NCBI GenBank assembly: GCA_037039685.1
Contig: JAWNGF010000012.1
Coordinates: 1,302,001-1,366,000, forward strand
From: Ceratobasidium sp. AG-K
Taxonomy: Eukaryota > Basidiomycota > Agaricomycetes > Cantharellales > Ceratobasidiaceae
DNA length: 64,000 bases
Direction: 5' to 3'
Shown here: positions 46,702-57,388 of the stretch, piece by piece
How positions within the stretch are numbered: the first letter of the stretch is position 1
Layout of the letters: the number at the start of each line of letters is the position of its first letter
Notes under the pieces: generated by a model
Database searches by the model: none
The model's input: only the letters and a program-made list of their open reading frames with translations
What the model was told of the DNA's origin: nothing
Position numbers and translations under genes: made by a program

Positions 46702-49700
46702 ATGCCATACGACAAGCAAAACGACCCTTACCGCTACATCAAGGCTGAAGACCTCTTTTCGAATGTAGACAATGGAGGGCCTCAGTACGATCGAGTGGAG
46801 CAGGTTGAGCTTTTACCCCGGGAAGCAGATCCTAAACAGAATGTTACTCATCATGGGCGGGCATTCCGCACTATGGATGACAATGGCATAGTCTTCCTGA
46901 TCGAATTCATCCGACCGACCGTATTTCGCATACGGTTCAACCCTAAGCGCACGAAGCTCGAACAGTATACAGACTGGAACACGTGAGTAAAGCTACCTAT
47001 AAACTGTCGAGGGAATTGCTCATGATTTATCTATCATTCTAGGCGGAACATTGTTCAAAGACGAATGTTTCATCTCATCACCACTTTGGATATTTACGAG
47101 AACAAATTCTGGGAAGTGATATGCACCGAGGACGAGAAGTTTATCCGACTCGAATCACGAGACATAGATCAACTCCCCCCAGCCGATAACTATCATATGC
47201 GAATTTATATCCGTAAGAAGCCTTTCCAGATTATTGCCACTCGCCCTCTTGCTCGGTACTTGACCAAGGAAGAAAAGAAGTTCGAAGAAGACGGGATACT
47301 TTCGCAGAGTGACGACACCGATGTCAAGATAGTATGGCAATGCAAACCGAAAGGAATTGTTTATTCAAATCTTAAGAGAATAACGGTGATCGAGGTTGAA
47401 AAGCCGGGCAGGGCTAGGTATTTAGGTAAGTTTACTTTACATGGTTATCCTCATAACCAGGTGCTAATACCTCAAAATCATGACCGTTAGGATTCGGTGA
47501 ACAGGGCGGAAGACAATTACTCAAAACAAAAACTATCTTGGACTATTTTAGTCAGTATAATATCGAACATATCATCTCTATTGGCACCGACTGATCAAGT
47601 ACTCATGTGTGGCGTAGATTACGATAATATGAGATATCTGCAAGTATGCGGCCAAGGGCCACTGGATTCCCGCGAACCGCTTTACCACTCGGAACCATTC
47701 TGGATGCAGGTCGCCCAGCATCCGGGGCACTCCCTTCGAGTTGCGAGCTTTGTCGATAACTTTTCTCAAGTTTGTTTGGACATTGGATCAAAAGACAACA
47801 GCGCGTTGCGTGTTGCCGTACGCTTCAGGAGCATGCAACTATATGTCGTCACCGGGACCTCTCCAAGCGAAATTATTACTCAGTATACATCAATTGTAGG
47901 TCGGCCGAACCTCAAGCCCCGCTATGTTCTTGGCCACCACCAAGGCTGTTATGGATACGATACTCCGCAGAAGATATGGAGCGTCGTAAATGCTTACCGC
48001 CGGGAAGGTTTTCCATTGGATGGCATGCATATTGATGTCGATTTTCAGAAAGATTACAAGACGTTTACGGTCAATCAAGAGGTGTTTCAGAACCCGAGAG
48101 GCTTTTTAACCGCTCTCCTGCAAATGGGTGTCAAATGTGGAACCAACATCACACCCTTTATTAACGGAGAGGACGATCCTCACTACGACACCCTTCGGGA
48201 GGGTATCAGTGCCGAGTAGGTAACACCTCGTACTGCGATTTCAATATTGTCGGTATATGACCAAAGAATTTGTAGCTATTTCGTCAAAGACAAACGTTAC
48301 CTCGGCGAGAATGGGCCGACCAGCGTCAACGATGATCGATATATGCTCTATCGCGGTGGTTCGGTGAACGAGTTTCAGGCTTCTGATTTGAGTCAAGAGC
48401 CTAGATCAATGTACGACCCTCCCGATAACGTGTAGGTTACATTTTCGTTGGGCTTCGAAGCTAGCATGCTAAAAAACCCTCCCGTCGATTAGAGAACTAT
48501 CTACGACCTGGAATACTGGCCGCGACTTCCGTGGGGGTGTATGGTATGGCGGCAGTCTAGGCAAGGTGGACTTCCCTCGAATCGCACCCGGATTCATAAA
48601 GGCTGACTGAATTAACTCGTCTGATCTATAGCCAGGATATTATCCGGACTTGAACCGGCGCGTGGTACGGGACTGGTGGGGTCGCCAATACAATAACCTC
48701 ATCCAGTGGGGACTAGAATTTGTTTGGCAAGACATGACTTCCCCATGCATGGGTGCAAGCTACGGCGATATGCGAAGGTGGGATACATGTTAAGGCCGGC
48801 TGTTTACATTCTGCTGATTCGTCTATGATGGGGTCCAATAGCTTTCCGTTCCGACTACTTTTAACCTCCGATGCGACTAAAGATATCAATATCGACGACG
48901 AGAAAATGTCGGATCGAGACATCCCAGTTCTTCCTGCGATCGAGATTTGGTCACTGTATGCGTACAACTTGCACAAAGCCACCTACAAAGGCTGGAATCA
49001 GAATCCAGCTCGCCAAGGAAAACGCAACTTTATTATCGGACGTGGTGGAGCGCTTGGTCTACATCGCTATGCTGGTCTTTGGACAGGCGACAACGCCTCC
49101 GAGTGGGAGTTCCTCAAGGTGTCAGTCGCGCAGGTCCTCTCTCTTGGACTTTCCGGAGTTACAATTGCCGGTGCCGATGTGGGAGGGTTTGAGCCTGCCC
49201 ACGAGGGGGAACACTGGGCAAACCCGGAGTTATTGATGCGATGGTACGGTGCCTATTCGCTATTACCTTGGTTCAGGTATACTTTTTGCTCGAGTCTTCC
49301 TTGGCGTGCGTTTATTGTCCTATAGGAACCACTATAATGGTAAACTCGGCAAAAAGTACTTCCAGGCAAGTGTCAGTATCGTTGGCACATTTCAGAGTCT
49401 TCTCACGCCGGTTATATAGGAACCTTTCGCTTATGCTAAGGTTCTGGAGCAGAAAGATGTATATGTGCCTGATGGCCAGAGGTGGATGTACGAGCGGACC
49501 TTACCTGTTTGCTTGTACTCCGTCAAGCTTCGGTACACGCTCTTGCAATTGCTCTACGATCAAATGTTCGACAACCTGATAACGGGTTTGCCGATTGCTC
49601 GCTCTCTGGCTAGTCAAATTTCATTTCTTGACCTTTGAGGTACTGCTTACCTGTGGCTATCCCGACAGATAATTTCTAATGAGGACGACGCATCACTGCT

Positions 49701-50799
49701 CGTCGAGGTAAGTTATTTGGATATTCTTGCTTTGGTGGAAAAGGCTGATTCCGTTGGCTGCAGAATGGAGACTTTCTTGATGATGAATACATGGTTGGTG
49801 ATGATCTCCTTGTTGCACCGATCCTACACCCACAAGGGGATGCGACAATCACACGCGTTGTTTACTTGCCGAGACCAAGCTCATGGTGGCAGAGCAATTT
49901 ACGTGCAGACGGGCCAGATCATGCAATTCGACTTGAGGTTCATCATGAGTTCAAAGGCGGTTCATTGGTCCCCTACGACGCTCGCTTGAATGTGAAGGAG
50001 CGAGATATTTCCTACGTAACACCCATGTTCATCAAGTTTAGTAAGTAGTATTCCTCATGACCTCGAAGAAATTACTGATAGGTACTTTACTTTGAACGCC
50101 TAGATGCTATCATTCCTCAGATAGAGCCAAGGATGTATGCGGAAGATTGGTCCAATCAGCCGAACCAGATATCTGTTCATATATATCCCGGAATCGCGAC
50201 GCATGATCAAGCCAGGGTGAGTGTTTTCCAGTCTAGCCGACATACGGTCGTTTGGACCTCATACTGATCTACGCATAGTTCTATGACATGTATCTCGACG
50301 ATGGCGTCTCGAGGAAAAGCGCACCTACACCTTCCAACTTGAGATGGAATATGGCATTCGACAAGGGATTGCACTTGGATGAAGCTCGTATTAACGATTT
50401 CCCCGACGATTTATTTGGCGACGAGCTAGCGGCGAATGTATATTGGAAAGTGAGGGTCACACAGGTACGTTTCTCGGCAAGTTTCATCTGGGTCTAGCGG
50501 GCACTCAAGGAGCACAGAGCATCAAAGAAGAAGAAGGAGAACAGGTTACTCGGACGATCGGGGTACAAACCGCGCATTACCACGAGGATTTCGATCCCAC
50601 AAAGATTTTTGGCGACCATTATAGATTGATCATCTGGGGGGAGCCGGCACGTATAGATGAATTTTCACAAGCTAGAGTATTGTCGAACAACAGTATCACC
50701 GAATTGGTTCACTATGATTCACTTAAAAACGCATGGATTATCCTTCTTTCCATTGCGGATGTCCGCCTAACAAGTTATGAGATTGTATTGACGTACTAG
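46702..50799 (+). CDS. GH31 alpha-1,4-glucan lyase-type enzyme
   Basis: Fifteen exons: 46702-46982, 47043-47425, 47491-47550, 47618-48215, 48276-48431, 48493-48565, 48632-48777, 48842-49276, 49326-49365, 49420-49608, 49669-49707, 49764-50040, 50104-50216, 50279-50464 and 50518-50799. Phases agree all through, giving about 1,085 residues, close to known glucan lyases. Signatures: FGEQGGRQLL, GQGPLDSREPLYHSEPFW, PRYVLGHHQGCYGYD, KCGTNITPFI, EFVWQDMTSP (catalytic Asp of the WxDM nucleophile motif), GLWTGDNASEW (general acid region) and GVTIAGADVGGFE. These fit alpha-1,4-glucan lyase better than hydrolytic alpha-glucosidase. The known reaction releases 1,5-anhydro-D-fructose from the non-reducing ends of starch or glycogen by elimination. 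No signal peptide is evident, so it is probably intracellular. Two introns, after exons 9 (GCAAGT) and 10 (GCTAGT), seem to use GC donors. A hydrolase cannot be excluded without assay. Confidence 0.85.
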
Positions 50800-52101
50800 G
50801 CTGAGCTAGGATATTTCAGTTAGGATAATCACAAAATGACGGACAGTTGGGCTTTGTCCTACGCTGTAAGGCACTGTACTAGAACCTTGTATTTTATCCC
50901 ATTCGGCTTTATTAAAGCCATAATAATTCGAGATAAACAATTACGTCCCTGTCATCATTGGCGTGTTGTGCTACAGCCCGCGAAAGCACGAAACGAATTG
51001 CTCACCTCCGGAGCCGTGGCGGGCGGGGATATGATCAGTGCGCGTCATTCTTCAAAGTCAAGTGGTCTGGACTACAGATACACGCACTGACCACAATCGC
51101 CATACACGCATCTGCGCTTGTTTTTTTCTTACACCCTTCATCCCATCTTTCGTCGCCCCCACGGCGGTTGGGCACCAGCCCACCAGTCTACCCGCATCTT
51201 GGTTCCTTCTCCAAATCACGTGGTGCCCCGGTACCCGGGCAGCTATAGTACTGACCGCAAACCGTGCGCAAGGTGAATGAATAAATGATGTAATCCATCA
51301 CTTAAAGCGGCCATTTTTGGTTCAGTGCATTTGCTGATGTTATTCAGTAACCCGAGACCCCACAGTGTATATATGTGCGCATCCAAGCCAGAGCATGCAA
51401 TGGAGATGAGGGCTAGTAACAAGAGATCGCGCAATAAACACGCAACAAAGGGCAACCTAACTAGCTCTCCCTAATTGCACCTGTTCTTGGAGCTGGGTAG
51501 GCTCATGTGGATTGGGTTTGCCCCAAGGGCAGCCTCTTTATATACCTCAATGCATACAATGTCTCATGTGGCATACGGCCGTTAGACATGAAATCTGGAT
51601 TCAAAAAACAAATGATAGTGCTGAATGTGTTAGATTCATTACCACCAATACCCAAGCCAACCTGATCACAACCAAGTATATCACAACCAAGTATAGTAAT
51701 GGACATTGAACTCCTTCTGCACAAATCTGGCCAAGCAAATGCATTGAGACCATGTTTGCGTCATACCTTGGGTGAAAAAAGCATTTATTGTCATTCAAAT
51801 AAAGCCAACCATTGAGCCCTCAAAATTGTTCTGCAATTTTGTGCTCAGTCTTGTGAGAGTAAAGTTGCTCTCACCTATGGGATATGATGAAGGAGAGAAT
51901 AAATTGCAGTGCATGAGACCAGAGCTGAAGCCAAGTGCTAAAGCGCAGCTCAAGTGACCCTGAGCTTCGAGGCGATACTCCCCTTCCTGTGTGTGGGGCA
52001 CCTGTGGGCACCTTGGCCTCTGGAATCCAATTGGGATATGATGGGTGCACGGAACATTGCTGATGGAGAGTGTCCACTTGTGCTGACCTATTTTCACTAT
52101 C
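50800..52101. other. Intergenic region at the border of the transposon compartment
   Basis: No gene is supported. From about 51500 onward the base composition changes to AT-rich and CpG-poor, which continues into the truncated NWD copy. Confidence 0.45.
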
Positions 52102-53089
52102 ATGTCATTTTGCAAACAATTTTGTTGCTTTCAAGGCAAAGGTTGCAAGATACAAGCAGTTCCAGATGTGTTTGCATCATTGAGTAGCATTACCACTGCA
52201 ATCACAACTATAACACATGGTCAAACCATCCCAGCCAATAACAAATGCATTGTGAAAATGGTAACCCCACTGCAAGCAGCAACTGAAATGAATCAAGTTG
52301 TATCAATGAGTTTAGGAGCCTCTGTGCATATAACTTCACCAGGCACCACACATTTTTTGAACCTCCAAGGTGAGACTGGAGCCACCCCCACCCCTAGTCT
52401 GATACTTGACACTCAAGCAGCCATTATCAACATCAATGCATTCCCAGGCCCTCTGATTTCTAGCAAGTTCTCCACCAAGCTGGCCAATGCCCAAGATGCT
52501 TTATTGGATACTGCCCCAGCTGCCAGGTCCACAGTCGCACATCTTGGACCTAAAACCCCTCCTAAATTTACTCCTGCAACACCCAGCTATGAATTGGCTC
52601 ACACATGGAGGTGCCTGGAGCATTTCCATTGCGTCTTAGGTGGGATTTCCAGTGGGTTTGGACCCTTGAAGCCAGTTATTGACGACCTTGCCAACTGTAT
52701 TGGCATACATGCAGTTAAGATCCAGTAAACTTTACTCAATAAGCATATTAACCAGCTTGGTTCTCAGAATGCTGCCAGATCCAGACAAGATTATGCAGCA
52801 CTCAAGACCAAACTCAAGGAGCTATTTAGTGTCCTGAGCAAGTCCTTTTTTGGCATCCTGCCTGCCATGAGGGCAGGTATGAAAAATCTATGTGTGTAAG
52901 TGTTCCCCCCCTCCCCCCCCCAAAAGTGCTCAACCAATAGCCAAGTTGCTGGGTGATGCAATCAGGGGTGAACTGGACTGCATTTCAACAAAGGAGGGAC
53001 AAGGGCAAGCAAGGTGGTACCTGGAAGCAAATAAGGACCTAGAGGACATAATAGGATGCTACCAGTGCATCCAAAATCATCTGAAATGA
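52102..53089 (+). pseudogene. Truncated NWD N-terminal domain copy
   Basis: Three exons, about 52102-52716, 52770-52894 and 52938-53089, mirror exons 1-4 of the intact NWD gene at 40396. The match is MSFCKQF at the start against MSFRDRI, then HTWRCLEHFHCVLGGISSG against NWKNLDRFRRVIDGISVG, YAALKTKLKELFSVLS against YAALKNELEEIFGILS, and CISTKEGQGQARWYLEANKDLEDIIGCY against RISTKEERGRRRRYIEATKDLDDIIECY. The copy stops with TGA directly after HLK, where the intact gene has the next GTAAGC donor; NACHT and WD40 parts are missing. The sequence is nearly devoid of CpG (3 in 52141-52740). The frame is open except for the loss at the end, so a small expressed protein is possible, but a decayed copy is more likely. 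Confidence 0.6.
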
Positions 53090-53162
53090 GTAAAAGGAAG
53101 TACATTGTGATTGGCCAGTTGGCATTATGTATTCACCAACATCTGTAAAACAGTCTGGGGAC

Positions 53163-53284
53163 AGCTAGCACTATATAGCACTATATAGCACCCTAGCAAA
53201 TATACCACATCACCTATATCTAGCAGCATATAGCAGTGTCCAGTGCTATATAGTGCTATATAGTGCTATATAGCTCTATGTAGC
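53163..53284. repeat. Inverted short tandem repeats, CTATATAG-based
   Basis: AGCACTATAT repeated at about 53166-53190 is followed 45 bases later by its inverse, AGTGCTATAT repeated three times at about 53239-53275. Both the unit (CTATATAG core) and the pair are palindromic, so the stretch can form a long AT-rich hairpin. No coding role. Confidence 0.6.
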
Positions 53285-53483
53285 TGAGGCCCAATTTGGT
53301 GATTGGAACAGAAAAAGTAGGGACATGTGGCTGTGCACTTACTATATATGGTAATGATCTTCCCAGATAGGCAATTTGATATACCTTACTAACATAGCCA
53401 TTTTGGGACAAACTTTTGAACCAGCCAGCAGATTTCCATCCCCTTGGTACCAATTTAACTATATGCTACAAAATACCCCCAGG

Positions 53484-53529
53484 TAGAGATGGCAATCCAG
53501 GTCTTACGTTGCATGGATCCTAGGGGTAC
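53484..53529. mobile_element. Left end of a hAT-like non-autonomous element
   Basis: Begins TAGAGATGGCAATCC, a terminal sequence of the kind seen in fungal hAT elements, and runs into GGATCCTAGGGGTAC, where the chromovirus is inserted. It continues on the far side of the retrotransposon at 60481 and ends at 61749 with the inverted form TGCCATCTCTA. An 8-bp hAT target duplication was not found. Confidence 0.5.
53525..53529. repeat. Left target-site duplication GGTAC of the chromovirus
   Basis: GGTAC directly before the LTR at 53530 is repeated exactly at 60481-60485 after the other LTR. A five-base duplication is normal for Ty3-type integrases. Confidence 0.9.
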
Positions 53530-53944
53530 TGTCCCGACTTGGGTAAATTAGGTATATATAAAGGTTAAGGGGTTCGACTTAGACAAGTCTTAGAACCCAA
53601 GGAATAGTGATAGTTAGAGGATTTGATTGAGCAAGTCCTAGTGGAGAGGAGGTCAAGCCTTGTCGTTAACCGGCTTGACCTCTGAGTTTATATACATGAG
53701 GGAAACCTGCCACGTCATCATTCATCAGTGTGGGAAAGCCGAGTACAACCGATGATAAGCGAGATAAGAGACATGACTCGACATTCTGGAAGATCCGGAA
53801 GCATCACCAATATCAAATGAAAAGACAAATACATCACATGATACAAGTTTAAGCACCAGAGGACATTTGTACCAAAAAAGGAAAGTGTTCGGAAAAAAAG
53901 ATATAAATCGGAATAAAATGTCTGAGCTTAGTCAGCTCATGACA
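53530..53944 (-). repeat. 3' LTR of the chromovirus
   Basis: 415 bp with TGTCCC..GACA ends as read on plus. Differs from the other LTR at three positions (C/T in CATTYATCAG, G/A in GATAAGCRAG, A/G in TAAGCRCCAG) and lacks one A. Confidence 0.93.
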
Positions 53945-53957
53945 TTACCCCCTCCTA
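53945..53957 (-). other. Polypurine tract of the chromovirus
   Basis: In element sense, AGGAGGGGGTAA directly precedes the 3' LTR. This is the usual site and composition for plus-strand DNA priming. Confidence 0.7.
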
Positions 53958-56900
53958 AGGGCCTGGCGCGGTGGGGTGGAGTTTGTGAAATTTATCTACC
54001 AGTTCAGGAGCGTTCTTGAGATCTTCCTTTGACTGCCAAGAGTTGTCTGCATGAGAGTATCCTTTCCACTTAACGTAATAGTGGAGTTGACGGCGGATTT
54101 TCTTGGAATTAAGGATCTCTTCAACTTCCCATTCTTCCTCTCCATTTTGTGTGAAAATAGGGGGTGGTTGAGTGGGTTCGCGGCCATGGGGATCAGAGTG
54201 GAATTTTTTGAGCAGCATGACGTGGAAGACAGGATGAATTTTCATTGATTTTGGTAATTCCAGTCTAAAGGCATGAGTTCCTACTTTTTCCATTACTTTG
54301 TAAGGGCCTAAAACTTTGTGGGAGAGTTTTACTGAGGGTCTGTCTGTGGAAATGTTCTGATGATTAAGCCAGACTTTATCCCCCGGGTTTATCTCTTCTG
54401 GTTCTTTGGCTCCTTTATCAAAGTAGTATTTATAGGACTGATTTGCTAGGATGAGGGCAGCTTTGACTTCGTCATATCCTTTCAACAGGAATTCTGCATG
54501 GGCATCAGCTTCAGGAACAGTATAGTCTGATTCTTCCCCGATGTTCATTCTAGGGTTGAAACCCTGGCAGATTTGGAAAGGGGTTTTGCCAGTGGATGCT
54601 TGGATTCCATTGTTGTAAGCAAATTCTGCCATAGGGAGCAGGGCCACCCAGTCGTTTTGCCTATGGTTGACAAAAGCCCTGATAAAGATTTCAACGACTT
54701 GGTTTGCCTGTTCTGACTGTCCGTCTGTCCTTGGATGGTAGGCTGTGCTGAAGGTAGGTTTTACGTTCAACCGTTTGTACAGATGCCTAATAAACTTTGA
54801 GTTGAAAGTGGATCCTCTATCCGAGACTGTTGCTTTTGGGGTGCCGTGAAGTTTCCAAATGTTTGCAATGAAGATATTGGCTATGTCTACTGCTGTGGCC
54901 GTTGATTTGCAAGGGAGATAGTGTGCCATCTTGGAGAACCGATCTACTACTGTCAAGATTGCATCATATCCTTCTGATTCTGGGAGCCCTACAATCATGT
55001 CATAGGAGATCTCTTCCCAGGGTCTCTCAGGGATATGTAAAGGACGCAGTAGTCCTGTGGGGAGTTGGTTCGATGGTTTAATTCGAATGCATGTTTCGCA
55101 GTGTGACACATAAGAGTTGACAAATTTCTTCATGGTTGGCCAGTAGTAAGTTCTTGAGACTAATTCTAATGTTCTTGATTGTCCAGGATGCCCAGCTGTA
55201 ATATTGTCATGGCGCGATTCCAGTATCAGGTTTCTGATGGTTTCATCCTTGGGGACAAAGATCTTCCCTTTGAACATTAAGAGTCCTTCTTTGTATTCCC
55301 AATCTTTGACTTTTTCTCCGTTTCTCAGCTTATTGTGGGCTTCCTCTAATCTGGGATCTTCGAGGATTGCTTCTCTGATTAGATCGTTAATCTCCTGGTC
55401 AGGGGTAATAGCCAAAATAAAAATGTCTGGTTTGAGGAGAACTTGGTTCTCTACCCCCCCCAAAGGTTCTAGGTCATATCGCCTTGAGAGAATGTCTGCT
55501 TTTTTGTTTAGGCTTCCTGGCCTGTACAAGATTTGAAAGTTGAAGTCTACCAAGAAATTCATCCAGCGGATTTGGCGTTGATTCAATTGTTTGGATGATG
55601 AGAAGTATTCCAAATTTTTGTGATCTGTTATCACTTGAATTGCTTTTTCTGTGCCTTGAAGTAAGTGCCGCCATTCTTTGAAAGCTCTAATTATTGCCAG
55701 TAGTTCTTTGTCGAAAATGTCATAGTTTCGCTCAGCCGGATTTAATGATTTAGAAAGGAAAGCTACAGGGTGTAGTTTCCCTTCTTCATCCTTCTGAGAT
55801 AAAACTGCTCCTGTGGCAAATCCCGACACATCTGTCTCGAGGAAAAATTCCTTATTCTGATCAGGCTGCATCATCACAGGTGCCACTTTAAGAGCTTCTT
55901 TTAGTGCATTCATGGCCTCTTGTTCTTTGCTTGTCCACTGCCACTTTTGATCCTTCTTAAGTAGGTTGTACAGAGGTCTGGCTTTGCCGGCAAAGTCTTG
56001 AATGAATCTTCGATAGAAATTTACGAATCCCAGGAACTCTTGAACTTGTTTGACATTTTTGGGAGCTTTCCAATTCATAGCCGCCGTGACCTTTTCCTGA
56101 TCCGTTTCGATTCCTTTATTGGAAATGACCAATCCTACCCAGTCCAGTTTGGTTTGGTGGAACTTGCATTTCCTCAATTTCGCAATCAGCTTGTGTTCTC
56201 TTAGTCTCCTCAGCACCTCTTTCACGTGTCCTGGATGATCTTCGACTCGTTTGGAAAAAACAAAGATATCATCAATGTATACGAGTACGAAAACCCCCAT
56301 AATGTCCCTGAATATAGAGTTCATTAGGGACTGGAAGCTTGATGGAGCGTTTTTGAGACCAAAGGGCATGACTTTCCATTCGTACATGCCGTATTGAGTT
56401 TTGAATGCCGTTTTCCATTCATGGCCTGCTGCTATTTGGGTTTGATGGAATCCTTGTGCCAAGTCTAGAGTGGTGCCAATGACAAATCCTTCCAGGGCCC
56501 TTAACCATTGGTCCAATAGGGGTATTCCACTTGCGTTGAATTTGCATAGCAAATTCACATATCTGTAGTCAACGCAAAAGCGTAATTCTGGGTTGTTTGG
56601 ATCTTCTGGATGGGGTTTTTTGACAAACAGAACCGGGGAAGCCAAAGGAGACTTAGAGATCTGAATGTGTCCCCTTTGGATAAGAGTTTCTAGTACTTTC
56701 TTCATTTCTTTGTCTTCAGCTGGGGATGTTTTGTAAATAGGGCCATGCTTTAGTTTAGCTTCTGGTAGGAGGTCGAGCGTAATGTCAGTTGGCCTGTGAG
56801 GTGGGAGTTCTTCTAGTCTGGACTTGTCGAACACATCTGCAAACTCTTTGTATTCCTCTGGTAATGTAGTTTCTGCTGCAATTTGGAGCGTAGATGGGAC

Positions 56901-57353
56901 TTCTAGGCAGTTTTTTGAGCAGAATTCGCTTGTGTATGCAATTGTCCTATTTTTCCAATTAATTTGTGGGTTATGTTTCTTGAGCCATGACATCCCAAGT
57001 ACGATAGGGTGTCTTCCAATGTTTGTAACATGACATTCTATTTCGCTGGAATGTGTTCCCATGACAAGTTTAAATTTGGTATAGTGGGTGACTTTTCCAG
57101 ATGAGACTTCTCGTCCGTCTATAACTCGCAGAGTCTTGGGTTTTTCGTGTTGGAAAAGGGGAAGGTTTGCCTCTTTTGCTAGGGAAGGGTTGATGAAACA
57201 GGAGGTTGCACCGCAGTCAAGAAGTGCTTGTCCAGAGAATCTTTTTGATCTGTTAACTGACTTAGAACCAGGAGCCGTAGCTAGTGGATGGGCGGTGAAA
57301 TCAAGGTATAATTGGTTTTCATTTGATATTGACATGATTTCTAGTTCATCCAT
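53955..57353 (-). CDS. Chromovirus Pol polyprotein with C-terminal chromodomain
   Basis: A single open frame of 1,132 residues. In order: aspartic protease with ALLDCGATS (about residues 43-51), reverse transcriptase with LVYIDDIFVFSK (about 357-368), RNase H with ETDVSG, DIFDKELLAI and VITDHKNLEYF, integrase with the HHCC zinc region ending CETCIRIKP, the D-D-E core (ISYDMIVGLPE, TVSDRGSTFNSKF, and the Glu in HPRTDGQSEQ), and a chromodomain near the C-terminus (WEVEEILNSK, YYVKWKGYSHADNSW). Chromodomain integrases target chromatin, and this layout defines chromoviruses. The protease has DCGA where many have D-S/T-G, a variant that occurs in fungal elements. The start codon lies 35 nt after the gag stop and in another frame, so translation probably needs re-initiation or a frameshift. 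Confidence 0.95.
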   Translation of the reverse strand: MDELEIMSISNENQLYLDFTAHPLATAPGSKSVNRSKRFSGQALLDCGATSCFINPSLAKEANLPLFQHEKPKTLRVIDGREVSSGKVTHYTKFKLVMGTHSSEIECHVTNIGRHPIVLGMSWLKKHNPQINWKNRTIAYTSEFCSKNCLEVPSTLQIAAETTLPEEYKEFADVFDKSRLEELPPHRPTDITLDLLPEAKLKHGPIYKTSPAEDKEMKKVLETLIQRGHIQISKSPLASPVLFVKKPHPEDPNNPELRFCVDYRYVNLLCKFNASGIPLLDQWLRALEGFVIGTTLDLAQGFHQTQIAAGHEWKTAFKTQYGMYEWKVMPFGLKNAPSSFQSLMNSIFRDIMGVFVLVYIDDIFVFSKRVEDHPGHVKEVLRRLREHKLIAKLRKCKFHQTKLDWVGLVISNKGIETDQEKVTAAMNWKAPKNVKQVQEFLGFVNFYRRFIQDFAGKARPLYNLLKKDQKWQWTSKEQEAMNALKEALKVAPVMMQPDQNKEFFLETDVSGFATGAVLSQKDEEGKLHPVAFLSKSLNPAERNYDIFDKELLAIIRAFKEWRHLLQGTEKAIQVITDHKNLEYFSSSKQLNQRQIRWMNFLVDFNFQILYRPGSLNKKADILSRRYDLEPLGGVENQVLLKPDIFILAITPDQEINDLIREAILEDPRLEEAHNKLRNGEKVKDWEYKEGLLMFKGKIFVPKDETIRNLILESRHDNITAGHPGQSRTLELVSRTYYWPTMKKFVNSYVSHCETCIRIKPSNQLPTGLLRPLHIPERPWEEISYDMIVGLPESEGYDAILTVVDRFSKMAHYLPCKSTATAVDIANIFIANIWKLHGTPKATVSDRGSTFNSKFIRHLYKRLNVKPTFSTAYHPRTDGQSEQANQVVEIFIRAFVNHRQNDWVALLPMAEFAYNNGIQASTGKTPFQICQGFNPRMNIGEESDYTVPEADAHAEFLLKGYDEVKAALILANQSYKYYFDKGAKEPEEINPGDKVWLNHQNISTDRPSVKLSHKVLGPYKVMEKVGTHAFRLELPKSMKIHPVFHVMLLKKFHSDPHGREPTQPPPIFTQNGEEEWEVEEILNSKKIRRQLHYYVKWKGYSHADNSWQSKEDLKNAPELVDKFHKLHPTAPGP

Positions 57354-57388
57354 ATTACTAGCTAATATATCACCAAGTACTTGGCTCC

